A DNA stretch of 41,460 nt, taken from Actinospica sp035712985 (lineage in GTDB: Bacteria; Actinomycetota; Actinomycetes; Streptomycetales; Catenulisporaceae). Location of the stretch: contig DASTAE010000173.1 in assembly GCA_035712985.1 (NCBI GenBank), positions 1 to 41,460 on the forward strand, given 5' to 3'. This document shows positions 23,455 to 32,739 of this stretch, piece after piece (within the stretch, counting starts at the first letter, position 1; each line of letters opens with the position of its first letter). The notes below the pieces were generated by a model that saw only the letters and a list, made by a program, of their open reading frames with translations, had not been told where the DNA came from and made no database searches. Made by a program: the position numbers and the translations under genes.

Positions 23455-23808
23455 GTGACCGAGCTCAGCAGGGGAGACGCTGCGCGGGCCGACGGCGAGG
23501 TACTGGCGGAACTGAAGCGGCTGCGCGCGAGCATCGACAACCTGGATGCCGCATTGGTGCACCTGCTGGCCGAACGCTTCAAGTGCACGCAGAAGGTCGG
23601 GGAGCTCAAGGCCGCGCACAGCCTGCCGCCGGCCGACCCGGAGCGGGAGGCGGAGCAGATCAGGCGGCTGCGCAGGCTGGCCGAGGAGTCGCAGCTCGAG
23701 CCGCAGTTCGCGGAGAAGTTCCTGAACTTCATCGTCGAGGAGGTCGTGCGGCACCACAAGCTCATCGCCGCCGCGACAAAAGGTGCGAAGGCGGACATCG
23801 CGGGTTAG
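23455..23808 (+). CDS. Chorismate mutase (AroQ class)
   Basis: This 117-residue all-helical enzyme of the AroQ fold converts chorismate to prephenate for Phe/Tyr synthesis. Key parts are LKRLRASIDNLDAALVHLLAERFKCTQKVGELKAAHSLPPADPEREAEQIRRL, which carries the Arg, Lys and Asp/Arg positions of the active site, and the last helix EKFLNFIVEEVVRHHKLIA. The GTG at 23455 was chosen because GAGGAG lies 8 nt upstream; the reading can be extended to 23398 but lacks a ribosome site there. It stands alone, away from other aromatic genes. No secretion signal, so a cytoplasmic form. Confidence 0.9.
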   Translation: MTELSRGDAARADGEVLAELKRLRASIDNLDAALVHLLAERFKCTQKVGELKAAHSLPPADPEREAEQIRRLRRLAEESQLEPQFAEKFLNFIVEEVVRHHKLIAAATKGAKADIAG

Positions 23809-23858
23809 CGTGGCGAATGTCCGGGGGGAGCCCGTACACCGTAAGGATGTGAAAGTCC

Positions 23859-24065
23859 ATGTCCGACACCTCTGAGATGAAGAACGAGGCCGAAGAGGCC
23901 GCTCAGCAGGCCGAAGGCCAGGCCCAGCAGCAAGGCCAGTCCATGATGGACAAGGCCAAGCAGAAGATGGACGCCACCGGGGACGGCAAGTTCGACACCG
24001 AGGACGTCAAGAAGATGGGCGAGGACGCGGTCAACAAGGTGAAGGGCCTGTTCAAGAAGGACTAG
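23859..24065 (+). CDS. Small charged protein with an EF-hand-like loop
   Basis: This 68-residue soluble protein has a Glu/Gln/Ala-rich helical first half (NEAEEAAQQAEGQAQQQGQ) and a Lys-rich end (VKGLFKKD). Residues 38-49, DATGDGKFDTED, fit the 12-residue EF-hand loop at positions 1, 5, 6, 8, 9 and 12 (Phe at 8, Asp at 12), but position 3 is Thr. The overall pattern also resembles small stress/antitoxin-like proteins of actinomycetes. No toxin partner is seen next to it. AAGGATG lies upstream of the ATG. A very strong hairpin (24118-24157) ends its transcript. Function unknown. Confidence 0.65.
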   Translation: MSDTSEMKNEAEEAAQQAEGQAQQQGQSMMDKAKQKMDATGDGKFDTEDVKKMGEDAVNKVKGLFKKD

Positions 24066-24117
24066 CGGGGCAGGCGAGTCCACTCGGAGGAACCTCCGAA
24101 AGGACCAACGCAGGCGA

Positions 24118-24157
24118 GTGCGCCCCGGCCGACGGATTCCCGTCGGCCGGGGCGCAC
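24118..24157. terminator. Perfect 18-bp hairpin terminator between convergent genes
   Basis: The arms GTGCGCCCCGGCCGACGG (24118-24135) and its exact complement (24140-24157) enclose the 4-nt loop ATTC, followed by CCTTTCCCC. It lies between the small-protein gene and the beta-glucosidase gene, so it can stop both. A smaller hairpin TCGGAGG-AA-CCTCCGA sits at 24084-24099. Confidence 0.92.
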
Positions 24158-24179
24158 CCTTTCCCCGCGCCGGTCCGCG

Positions 24180-25670
24180 TCAGTGGCCGCGGACCCTTCG
24201 GATGGTCTGCGCGTACCAGCGGGCGCTGTGCTTGGGCGTGCGCTGCTGGGTGTCGAAGTCGACCCGGACGATGCCGAAGCGCTTGTCGTAGCCGTAGGCC
24301 CATTCGAAGTTGTCGAAGAGCGACCAGACGAAATATCCGCGCAGGTCGGCGCCCGACTTGCGGGCCACGGCGACGGCCGCGATGTGGTCGGCGAGGTAGC
24401 CCGCGCGGTCCACGTCGTGCACGAAGCCCTGACCGTCGGGCTTGTCGGCGAAGGCGGCGCCGTTCTCGGTCACGTACAGGGGCACGCCGGGGTACTCGCG
24501 GCCGACCCGGCCGAGCAGTTCCGCGAAGTCGCTCGGCATGATCTCCCAGTCCATCGCGGTCTGCGGGAGGCCCTGCAGCACGTGGCGGGAGACCGGGGCG
24601 CCGTTCGCGTCCAGGATGGAGCCGTCCTCGTTGCGGCCGCTCAGCTGCATCCCGAAGTAGAAGTTGACGCCCAGCGCGTCGATCGGCGCGCCGATGATCT
24701 CCAGGTCGCCGTCCTGCACCGGGATGGCCACGCCCTGCGCGGCGAGATCCTCGACGACGTCCGCCGGATACCGCCGGTGCCACAGCGGGTCCAGGTAGAG
24801 CCGGTTGTTGAAGCCGTCCGCGCGGCGCACCGCCTCCAGGTCCTCAGGCGCGTCGGTCTCCGGCGTCGCAGGGCCCAGATTCAGGGTGATGGCGAGCTCG
24901 AAGTCGCGGCCCGCCTGCGCGGCGAGCTCCCGCATCCGCGCGCCGGCCAGGCCGTGGCCGAGCAGCTGGTGGTGCGCGGCGGCTGCGGCGTCAGCCAGCG
25001 AGGTGCGGCCCGGCGCGTGCACCCCGCTGAGGTAGCCGTGCGTGGTGACGACCGAGGGCTCGTTCAGCGTGGTCCACGTCTTCACTCGGTCGCCGAGCCG
25101 CCGGTAGGCCAGCTCCGCGTAGTCCGCGAAACGGTAGGCGGTGTCCCGGTTCGGCCAGCCGCCCGCGTCCTCGAGCTCCTGCGGCGTGTCCCAGTGGAAC
25201 AGCGTGGGCCACGGCGCGATCCCGGCCGCCAGCAGCTCGTCGACGAGCCGGTCGTAGAAGTCGAGCCCGCGCTCGTTGGCCGGTCCCCGGCCGCCGGGCT
25301 GGATCCGCGGCCAGGCCAGCGAGAAGCGGTAGACGTCCAGGCCGAGCTCGCGCATCAGCGCGACGTCCCCGGGCATCCGGTGGTAGTGGTCGCAGGCCGG
25401 ATCGCCCACGTCCGCGTTGTCGATCGCGCCCGGCACGCGGCAGAACACGTCCCAGACCGAGTCCGTGCGCCCGTCCTCGGCGACCGCTCCCTCGATCTGG
25501 TACGCCGAGGTCGCCGTTCCCCACAGGAAGTTCGCCGGCAGGCCGTCGATGAGCTGCTCTGAGGGCTCCGCGAAGGGGTTCGAGGCGGCGGCGGCCGCCC
25601 GCTCGGAATCGGTTGCGGAACCGGTTCCGTCGCGGGGCGCGGCGTGCTCGGAGGCTACGGTGGTGTTCAA
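24180..25670 (-). CDS. GH1 beta-glucosidase
   Basis: This cytoplasmic retaining glycosidase of 496 residues has no signal peptide. The acid/base is E204 in TTLNEPS and the nucleophile is E402 in YVTENGAAF. Other GH1 marks are FLWGTATSAYQIEGA near residue 48, SLAWPRIQPGG and SLFDNFEWAYGYDKRFGIV at the end. It should split imported cellobiose- or laminaribiose-like beta-glucosides. The TTG at 25670 is the best start: AGAGGA lies 6 nt upstream, inside the end of the preceding ATPase gene, 2 nt from its stop, so translation is probably coupled. A palindrome CGGAACCGGTTCCG (25616-25629) lies inside the first codons. Confidence 0.93.
   Translation of the reverse strand: MNTTVASEHAAPRDGTGSATDSERAAAAASNPFAEPSEQLIDGLPANFLWGTATSAYQIEGAVAEDGRTDSVWDVFCRVPGAIDNADVGDPACDHYHRMPGDVALMRELGLDVYRFSLAWPRIQPGGRGPANERGLDFYDRLVDELLAAGIAPWPTLFHWDTPQELEDAGGWPNRDTAYRFADYAELAYRRLGDRVKTWTTLNEPSVVTTHGYLSGVHAPGRTSLADAAAAAHHQLLGHGLAGARMRELAAQAGRDFELAITLNLGPATPETDAPEDLEAVRRADGFNNRLYLDPLWHRRYPADVVEDLAAQGVAIPVQDGDLEIIGAPIDALGVNFYFGMQLSGRNEDGSILDANGAPVSRHVLQGLPQTAMDWEIMPSDFAELLGRVGREYPGVPLYVTENGAAFADKPDGQGFVHDVDRAGYLADHIAAVAVARKSGADLRGYFVWSLFDNFEWAYGYDKRFGIVRVDFDTQQRTPKHSARWYAQTIRRVRGH
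25616..25629. promoter_or_regulatory. Intragenic LacI-type palindrome in the GH1 gene
   Basis: CGGAACCGGTTCCG is a perfect 14-bp palindrome, about 40-55 bp inside the GH1 coding region. It shares ACCGGTTCCGT with the inverted repeat upstream of the LacI gene (32457-32482). It may be an internal operator or roadblock site for that regulator; it could also be chance in a GC-rich gene. Confidence 0.5.
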
Positions 25671-25672
25671 TG

Positions 25673-26664
<992 letters not shown>

Positions 26665-26668
<4 letters not shown>

Positions 26669-27603
26669 AGCACTTCCCCCTCTTCGACGGCGGCCGCGAG
26701 CACCGGCGTGAACCCGACGCGCATCCGGATCCGGCGGCCGGCCCGGGTGCGGATCCTGGCCTTGCCGCCGGAGCGCAGCCGCGGGTTGACGAACTCGTCG
26801 ATGCCGAAGTTCAGCAGCGCGAGGCCCGTGCCGAGCAGCGCGATCGCGAGCCCCGCCGGGACGAACCACCACCAGGCGTTCTGCGCCAGCGCGTCCTGGC
26901 TCTGCGCCCAGTAGAGCACCGTGCCCCAGTTCCACTCGGAGACGTTGATGCCCACGAACGCGAGCGTGATCTCGGAGAGCACCGTGAACACGACCGTGCC
27001 GACGAAGCCGGAGGCGATGATCGCCGTCAGGTTCGGCAGGATCTCGAACGCGATGATGCGCAGCGTCGACTCTCCCGTCGCCCTGGCGGCCTCGACGTAG
27101 TCGCGCCGCCGCAGCGAGAGCGTCTGCGCGCGCAGCAGTCGCGCGTTCCACGCCCAGGAGGTGAGCCCGATCGTCAGGATGACGACCCAGCCGCCGTCCT
27201 TCGGCGTGGCCGAGGTGATGATGATCAGCAGCGGCAGCGCCGGCAGCACCAGGAACACGTTCGAGATCACGGACAGCGCCTCGCCGCCGCGCCCCGGCAG
27301 ATAACCCGACGCGATGCCGATCAGCAGCGAGAGCACCGTGGCGATGGCCCCGGCCGCGAATCCGACCACGATCACGCCGCGGGTGCCGACCAGCAGCTGG
27401 CTGTAGATGTCCCGGCCGAGCTGGTCGGTGCCGAACCAGTGCGCGCCCGACGGTCCGGCCACCGGGGCCCCGCCGGTCGCGTCCGGGCTGTACGGCGCGA
27501 GCCAAGGGCCGATCACCGCGAACACGGCGAAGAACAGCAGGATCAATGCGCCCGCGGTCGCCTTGCCGCTGCGGAGGAATTTGGGCCTGCGCGGTCTCGC
27601 CAT
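26665..27603 (-). CDS. Opp/Dpp-type ABC permease (DppC-like)
   Basis: This 312-residue inner-membrane subunit has about six transmembrane helices, the first being ATAGALILLFFAVFAVIGPWLAPY. The typical DppC periplasmic entry HWFGTDQLGRDIYSQLLVGTR follows. The cytoplasmic coupling (EAA) loop is DYVEAARATGESTLRIIAFEILPNL. It starts 3 nt after the upstream permease gene and overlaps the ATPase by 4 nt. The Arg-rich C-terminal tail after FVNPRLRS is longer than usual. It forms the membrane pore with the gene at 27607. Confidence 0.92.
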
Positions 27604-27606
27604 CGC

Positions 27607-28587
27607 TCAGCCCTCCGTTCTGGTGCGCGGATCGAGGAGCAGATAGGCCAGGTCGGCGAGGAAGTTCGCTGCCAGCACGGCGAGCGTGATGACCAGGAAG
27701 ATCCCCTCCATCAGCGGATAGTCGTCCGCTCCGATGGCCTGGATCAGCAGCGTGCCGACGCCCTGGTAGCTGAACACGATCTCCACCAGGAACGTGCCGC
27801 TCACGATGAAGCCCAGCGAGAGCGCGAAGCCCGAGACGCTCGGTAGCAGCGCGTTGCGCGCCGCGTAGCTCAGGGCCACGCGCCGTTCGCTCAGGCCCTT
27901 CGCGTGCGCGACGGTGATGTAGTCCTCCGACGAGACCGTCACCATCATGTTGCGCATGCCGAGCAGCCAGCCGGCCATCGACGAGATCACGATCGTCGCC
28001 GCGGGCAGGATCGCGTGCTGCAACGCGTTTCCGACGAAGGACGGCGTCCACACCGGCGTCAGGCCCTGGTCGTAGCTGCCGGAGCCGGGGAAGAAGCTGC
28101 CTGGCCCGGCCAGCACGGAGATCGCGATCAGCCCGAGCCAGAAGTACGGGATCGAGGACAGGAACGCGGTCGCCGGGAGCAGCGCGTCCGTCCACGAGCC
28201 GCGCCGCCAGCCGGACACGATGCCGAGGCCGGTGCCGAGCAGCCAGCTGATCACCGTCGCCATGCCGACCAGGAACAGCGTCCACGGCAGGTAGGAACCG
28301 ATCAGGGTGCTGACCGGGACCGGGAACTGGGAGAAGGAGATCCCCAGATTGCCGTGCAGCAGTTGGCCCCAGTACGACGTGTACTGCTGCCACAGGCTCT
28401 GATGCTTGTTCAGGCCGAACAGCGCGGTCAGCGAGGCGATCGCGCTCGAGTTGATCTGGCCCTGGAACTTCGTGAGCAGGGCGCTGACCGGGTTGCCCGG
28501 CAGCGTCCGCGCGATCAGGAAGTTGATGGTGATCGCGGCCCACGCGGTGAACAGGTAGAACGCGAGCCGGGTGAAGAGGCGCTTCAC
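27607..28587 (-). CDS. Opp/Dpp-type ABC permease (DppB-like)
   Basis: This 326-residue subunit begins VKRLFTRLAFYLFTAWAAITINFLIARTLPGNPV, the usual DppB first helix and RxxPGNP motif. Later come LGNLGISFSQFPVPV-type segments and the coupling loop DYITVAHAKGLSERRVALSYAARNALLP. The GTG at 28587 overlaps the upstream ATPase stop by 4 nt (GTGA). An in-frame reading to 28674 would run through that ATPase gene and is rejected. It works with the DppC-like subunit. Confidence 0.92.
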   Translation of the reverse strand: MKRLFTRLAFYLFTAWAAITINFLIARTLPGNPVSALLTKFQGQINSSAIASLTALFGLNKHQSLWQQYTSYWGQLLHGNLGISFSQFPVPVSTLIGSYLPWTLFLVGMATVISWLLGTGLGIVSGWRRGSWTDALLPATAFLSSIPYFWLGLIAISVLAGPGSFFPGSGSYDQGLTPVWTPSFVGNALQHAILPAATIVISSMAGWLLGMRNMMVTVSSEDYITVAHAKGLSERRVALSYAARNALLPSVSGFALSLGFIVSGTFLVEIVFSYQGVGTLLIQAIGADDYPLMEGIFLVITLAVLAANFLADLAYLLLDPRTRTEG

Positions 28588-29609
28588 GCTTCCCCACCCC
28601 CGTTGTCGTAGAGCCAGCACGCGGCCCACTGCTTCTCGCTCACCTCGAAGCGCGGCGGCAGGTCCGTCCGGCAACGCTCCATCACGTGCGGGCAGCGCGG
28701 GTGGAAGCGGCAGCCGGCCGGCGGGGTGACCAGGCTCGGCGGCTCGCCGAGGTCGTCCTCGTCCAGCGAGGCCGCCGCGGCCCCGATCCGCTCCGGGTCC
28801 GGCGCCGAGTCGATCAGCAGCCGGGTGTACGGATGCGCGGGGGACTGGGTGACGGTCTCGCTCTCCCCGCCCTCGACCAGCCGTCCCGCGTACATCACCA
28901 GCGTCTCGTCCGCGAAGTAGCGCGCGGAGGCGATGTCGTGGGTGATGTAGAGCACTGCGAGGCTGAGCTGCTCCTTGAGGTCCCGCAGCAGGTTCAGCAC
29001 GCCGAGCCGGATCGACACGTCCAGCATCGAGACCGGCTCGTCGGCCAGCAGCACCTCGGGCTCGGCGGCCAGGGCGCGCGCGATGGCGATCCGCTGCCGC
29101 TGCCCGCCGGAGAGCTCGTGCGGATACTTCGAGAGGTACGTGGCGGCCGGCGTGAGCCGCACCCGGCCGAGCAGGTCGGTCAGCGCGTCCTCGAGCTCGC
29201 GCGCGTTCCGACCGGCGTGGCCGTGGATCTTCAACGCCCGGGTCAGGTGGTAGCGCACCGTGTGCACGGGATTGAGCGAGGCGAACGGGTCCTGGAAGAT
29301 CAGCTGCACGCTGCGGCAGTACGCCCGGAACCTGCGGCCGCTCTTGACCGACACCTCCTGGCCGTTCAACCGGACGGCGCCTCCCGTGCGCGGCTGCAGT
29401 TGCGCGAGCAGCCGCGCGACGGTCGACTTGCCGCTGCCGGACTCGCCGACCAGCGCCGTGACCCGGCCCTTGTGCAGGGCCAGGGCCACGTCGTCCACCG
29501 CGTGGACCGCCGTGCCGCGGTGCAGGACCGAGCGTCCTGCGCCGCGTACGGGGAAGTGCTTGGTCAGGCCCTCGGCCTCGAGGACCGCCGTGGTCTGTTC
29601 CGCTGCCAT
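28584..29609 (-). CDS. Opp/Dpp-type ABC transporter ATPase (DppF-like)
   Basis: This 341-residue ATPase has Walker A GESGSGKST, Q-loop IFQDPFASLNP, signature LSGGQRQRI, Walker B VLLADEP and switch His in ITHDIA. The C-terminal Cys cluster reads GCRFHPRCPHVMERC. Its ATG shares one base with the stop of the binding-protein gene, so all genes from 31276 down to 24180 are probably co-transcribed. DppD/DppF-like ATPases usually act as a pair, and both are present here. Confidence 0.93.
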   Translation of the reverse strand: MAAEQTTAVLEAEGLTKHFPVRGAGRSVLHRGTAVHAVDDVALALHKGRVTALVGESGSGKSTVARLLAQLQPRTGGAVRLNGQEVSVKSGRRFRAYCRSVQLIFQDPFASLNPVHTVRYHLTRALKIHGHAGRNARELEDALTDLLGRVRLTPAATYLSKYPHELSGGQRQRIAIARALAAEPEVLLADEPVSMLDVSIRLGVLNLLRDLKEQLSLAVLYITHDIASARYFADETLVMYAGRLVEGGESETVTQSPAHPYTRLLIDSAPDPERIGAAAASLDEDDLGEPPSLVTPPAGCRFHPRCPHVMERCRTDLPPRFEVSEKQWAACWLYDNGGGEA

Positions 29610-31276
29610 CAGGAACCCGAGGACGGCTTGAGGTCGAGGATGATCTGCAGCGAGTTGATCAGGGTCGGCTGCGCCGGGGCATACGGGTTGCTCGAGTCCG
29701 GCCAGCCGGTCCAGTTCTTGGTGCTGTACTCGCCGCCGCCGTTGGCCGCCATGATCGGGATCATCGGCATCTGCGTCACCTCGATGTTCTCGAGGGTCTG
29801 CAGCGCGGAGGCGCGCTCGGCGTCCGTGCCGGCGCTGGCGTACTGCTTGAGCGCGTTGGTGGCGTCGGCGCTCTGGAAGCGGCCGAAGTCGGTGTTCGCG
29901 GTCTGCCCGATCGGCGTGTAGCCGTCGAAGATCGTCGCGTACAGGTCGTAGGGGGTGGCGCCGTTGTTGGTCCAGTGCAGCACGCCCTGGAAGTCGCCGT
30001 CGGCCACGTTCGTGGTCCAGGTGTTGGCGTTAGGCTGCGAGACGCTGGCGTTGATGCCGATCGTGGCCAGGTCGTTCTGGATCAGCGTCAGGTCGGTGTC
30101 GTAGTCCGACCAGCCGGCCGGGTCGGCGAGCTGGATGCTGACCTGCTTGCCGCCGTACATCAGGTTGTTGCCGCTGTAGCTGAAGCCGGGGGTCGAGCTG
30201 AGCAGCGCCTTCGCGGTGCTCGCCGAGACCGTCGCGTTGCTGCTGGCGAACTGGCTCGCGATGTACGAGGTGCCGGCCGGGGTCGGGATGCCGGTGTTGC
30301 TGGTGACGGTCGGGTAGAAGTAGCCGTCCTCGCCGGTCTGCACGATCGTCTGCCGGTTGATCACGTCGTTCATCGCGACGCGCAGGTTGGCGTTGTTGAA
30401 CGGCGCGATGGTCGTGTTCAGCCACAGGCCGTGGTCGCCGAGCACGGCCGGGAACCACAGCTTCAGGTGCGCCGGGTCCTTCGCCGTGTACGTCACCGAG
30501 GGGTTCGGGATGAAGACGAAGCTCCAGTCGGCCTCGCCGTCGGTCAGAGCCTGGGTCTGCGTCGTGTTCGACGAGTACGAGGTGTAGTGCAGCGTCTTGA
30601 CCTGCGGCAGCGTCTGCCAGTACGCGGTGCGCCGGGTGAGCGTCGCGGTGTTGCCGGAGAACGAGGTCAGCGTGTACGGACCGGAGCCGACCGGGTTGCT
30701 CACCGGGTCCGTCGCCGGGTTCGAGATCTTCGACCAGATGTGCTGCGGCACGACGAACTGGTTGAGGATGTGCGTCTGGTAGACGTACTGCGAACTCGGG
30801 AAGGTCAGCGTGACGTTGTTTCCGCTGCTGGTGATCGAGCCGAAGGTGATCGCGTACGAGTTCAGCGTGGCGTTCGACTTGACCAGGTTGAAGGTGTACG
30901 CGACGTCCGCGGCGGTCAGCGGCTGGCCGTCCGACCAGGTGACCCCGTCGCGGATGGTCAGCGACAGCTTGGTGTAGTTGTCAGACCACTTCCATGCGCT
31001 GGCCAGCCACGGCGTACCCGCCCGTGCGGGCTGCACGGCGTTCGTCATCACCAGGGGTTCGTAGATGACGTTCTTGTAGCCGAGGCTGTTGGCGGCCGAT
31101 GAGCTCAGGAAGGGGTTGTTGTTGTCTGACTGGGCTCCGTTCGGCATGCCGATGTTGAGCACTCCGTTGCCGGCGCCCTTGGTCGAGGCCGCGGCCCCGG
31201 AGCCGCCGCACGCGCTCAGCGTGCCCGCTGCCAGCAGGGCGGCCGTCAGCGCGGCTATAGTCTTTGTTGTACGCAT
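29609..31276 (-). CDS. Family 5 extracellular solute-binding lipoprotein (Opp/Dpp type)
   Basis: This 555-residue substrate-binding protein has a lipobox LSAC with the lipidated Cys at residue 23. The family signature is WSDNYTKLSLTIRDGVTWSDGQPLTAADVAYTFNLVK. It is anchored outside the membrane and feeds the downstream permeases. Family 5 proteins bind peptides, but members beside GH1 enzymes (as in Thermotoga) bind beta-glucosides; I infer the latter. GAGGGA lies 4 nt before the ATG. It is first gene of the transporter operon, 122 bp after the co-oriented LacI gene. In that gap only a weak GGACCGGTGT (31319-31328) resembles the ACCGGTTCCG motif. Confidence 0.92.
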   Translation of the reverse strand: MRTTKTIAALTAALLAAGTLSACGGSGAAASTKGAGNGVLNIGMPNGAQSDNNNPFLSSSAANSLGYKNVIYEPLVMTNAVQPARAGTPWLASAWKWSDNYTKLSLTIRDGVTWSDGQPLTAADVAYTFNLVKSNATLNSYAITFGSITSSGNNVTLTFPSSQYVYQTHILNQFVVPQHIWSKISNPATDPVSNPVGSGPYTLTSFSGNTATLTRRTAYWQTLPQVKTLHYTSYSSNTTQTQALTDGEADWSFVFIPNPSVTYTAKDPAHLKLWFPAVLGDHGLWLNTTIAPFNNANLRVAMNDVINRQTIVQTGEDGYFYPTVTSNTGIPTPAGTSYIASQFASSNATVSASTAKALLSSTPGFSYSGNNLMYGGKQVSIQLADPAGWSDYDTDLTLIQNDLATIGINASVSQPNANTWTTNVADGDFQGVLHWTNNGATPYDLYATIFDGYTPIGQTANTDFGRFQSADATNALKQYASAGTDAERASALQTLENIEVTQMPMIPIMAANGGGEYSTKNWTGWPDSSNPYAPAQPTLINSLQIILDLKPSSGS

Positions 31277-31398
31277 GTATCCCTCACTTGAGTCCCTAAC
31301 TCACGGATGACGTGCGACGGACCGGTGTGCGCGGCAACGCACGGCCGATCCCGTTCAACCCGGCCCGCCGTCGGCAAACGGTGGGCCGGACGGCTTTC

Positions 31399-32433
31399 TC
31401 AGCCGACGGTGATGATCTCCGTGCTCCTCGCCTGTGGATGCGAGGAGCCGCGCACCACCAGTTCGGTGGGTACGATGTGCGGCTCGTCGAGCAGTTGCTC
31501 GCCGCCGTCGAGATGGGCCATCAGCAGCCTGGCGGCCGCCTCGCCCATCCCGCGCATCGGCTGGCGGACCGTGCTGAGCGGCGGATTCGTGTGCGCGGCC
31601 AGCGGCACGTCGTCGAACCCGACCACCGCGACGTCCTGCGGCACCCGGACCTTGGCCTCGGCCAGCGCCTGCAGCGCGCCCGCGGCGGAGAGATCGTTGT
31701 GCGCGAAGACGCAGTCGAAATCGGCGCCGGACTGCAGGATCCGGGTCATCGCCCGCAGTCCGCCCTCGAAGGTGAAGTCCGCCCCTTCGACCAGCCGGGG
31801 ACTGACCGGATGTCCCGCCTCGGCCATCCGGGACCGGAATCCGGCCAGCCGCTCGCGCGAGCAGCCGAAGCGCAGCTCGCCGGTGATGACCGCGGGGCGG
31901 GTGCGGCCGAGCGAGAGCAGGTGCTCGGCCGCCGCCTCGCCACCGTTCCGATTAGTTGTCGCGACCGACGGAAAACGGGGCCGGTGCTCGCGATCGTCGA
32001 TGAGCACGACCGGCAGGCCCTGCTCGTGCAGCGAGGTGATGTAGTCGAGCGTGCCCTCGGGTTCGATCACCACGAGGCCGTCGAAGGACTTCGCCGAGAC
32101 CTGGCCGGCGAAGCGGCGCATCGACTGGTCGCCCTGGGTGCAGGTGAAGACCATCAGGCCGTAGCCAGCGGACTCGACCACGTCGATGGTGCCCTGCAGC
32201 ACCTCTCCTATCCACGGCCAGGTCAGCGAGGGGACCAGCATCCCGATCACCCGGGTGCGGCCGCGGGCCAGGCCCACGGCGCCGGCCTTCGGCACGTATC
32301 CGAGCTCGGCGATGACCTGCCGGACCCGGGCCGCGGTGGCCGCGTCGAGCTCGCCCTTGCCGTTGAGCACGCGCGAGACGGTCGTCTTGCTGACGCCGGC
32401 CCGCGTGGCCACGTCGGTGATGGTGATCGGCAA
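31399..32433 (-). CDS. LacI-family regulator of the beta-glucoside transporter/GH1 operon
   Basis: This 344-residue protein has the DNA-binding head TITDVATRAGVSKTTVSRVLNGKGELDAATAARVRQVIAELGYVP. The sensor domain includes SKSFDGLVVIEP-like (AKSFDGLVVIEPEGT), VIDDRE-type and VAVVGFDDVPLAAHTNPPLSTVRQP segments. The TTG start is preceded by GGGAGG at about 7 nt. It is co-oriented with the transporter operon and lies upstream of it, so it may regulate it and itself. A 26-bp inverted repeat (32457-32482) with ACCGGTTCCGTAACCGGT core lies 24 bp upstream. The effector is unknown; a beta-linked disaccharide is a reasonable guess. Confidence 0.9.
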   Translation of the reverse strand: MPITITDVATRAGVSKTTVSRVLNGKGELDAATAARVRQVIAELGYVPKAGAVGLARGRTRVIGMLVPSLTWPWIGEVLQGTIDVVESAGYGLMVFTCTQGDQSMRRFAGQVSAKSFDGLVVIEPEGTLDYITSLHEQGLPVVLIDDREHRPRFPSVATTNRNGGEAAAEHLLSLGRTRPAVITGELRFGCSRERLAGFRSRMAEAGHPVSPRLVEGADFTFEGGLRAMTRILQSGADFDCVFAHNDLSAAGALQALAEAKVRVPQDVAVVGFDDVPLAAHTNPPLSTVRQPMRGMGEAAARLLMAHLDGGEQLLDEPHIVPTELVVRGSSHPQARSTEIITVG

Positions 32434-32456
32434 CGCTGCCTCCCTCGATCACTGCC

Positions 32457-32482
32457 CGGTACCGGTTCCGTAACCGGTACCG
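32457..32482. promoter_or_regulatory. 26-bp inverted repeat, probable LacI operator
   Basis: The arms CGGTACCGGTT (32457-32467) and AACCGGTACCG (32472-32482) are exact complements around CCGT. They lie 24 bp upstream of the TTG start of the LacI gene ending at 31399, well placed for autoregulation. The core ACCGGTTCCG recurs inside the GH1 gene at 25618-25628. Confidence 0.8.
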
Positions 32483-32698
32483 TTGCACGAAGTAAAGTCC
32501 CGGGGCCGCCGCGCGTCAATGAGCTGTCTGTAACGAAACGAACATCGCAGGTGGCAGCCTTTTGATCATCGAACTCTGTCCCGGAACTCAGGCATTTCGG
32601 ACGAGGCTCGGCGTCCCGGGAGTTGTTCGCGTGAACAATCCCCCACACTGTGGGCCCTTTGCGGTCCAACGTGGTCCGTACCGCAAGACGGCGACAGA

Positions 32699-32737
32699 CT
32701 TGCATACTTTCTTGCACGTCCATGCCGTATACTTGCA
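32699..32737 (+). promoter_or_regulatory. Promoter and three CTTGCA repeats before the MalR-like gene
   Basis: CTTGCA occurs at 32699-32704, 32711-32716 and 32732-32737 in the same orientation, 12 and 21 bp apart, so on one face of the helix. TATACT (32728-32733) ends 6 nt before the ATG at 32740, suggesting a leaderless transcript. CTTGCA-like motifs are known from operators of maltose/amylase regulators in Streptomyces; the link here is inferred. Confidence 0.55.
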
Positions 32738-32739
32738 GC

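Larger units (their letters stand above)
32434..32739. promoter_or_regulatory. 306-bp divergent control region between two LacI genes
   Basis: The region carries promoters for both LacI genes. Next to the left gene is the 26-bp inverted repeat (32457-32482). In the middle is TTGTTCGCGTGAACAA (32623-32638), a 6-bp-arm inverted repeat of LacI-like form. A small CCCACACTGTGGG hairpin follows at 32642-32654. Near the right gene are three CTTGCA units and a TATACT -10. No other gene is supported in it. Confidence 0.6.

Noticed and set aside
23859..24065. Toxin-antitoxin pair around the 68-residue protein
   Set aside because: The neighbours are chorismate mutase and a convergent GH1 gene, and no toxin-sized partner frame lies within coupling distance.
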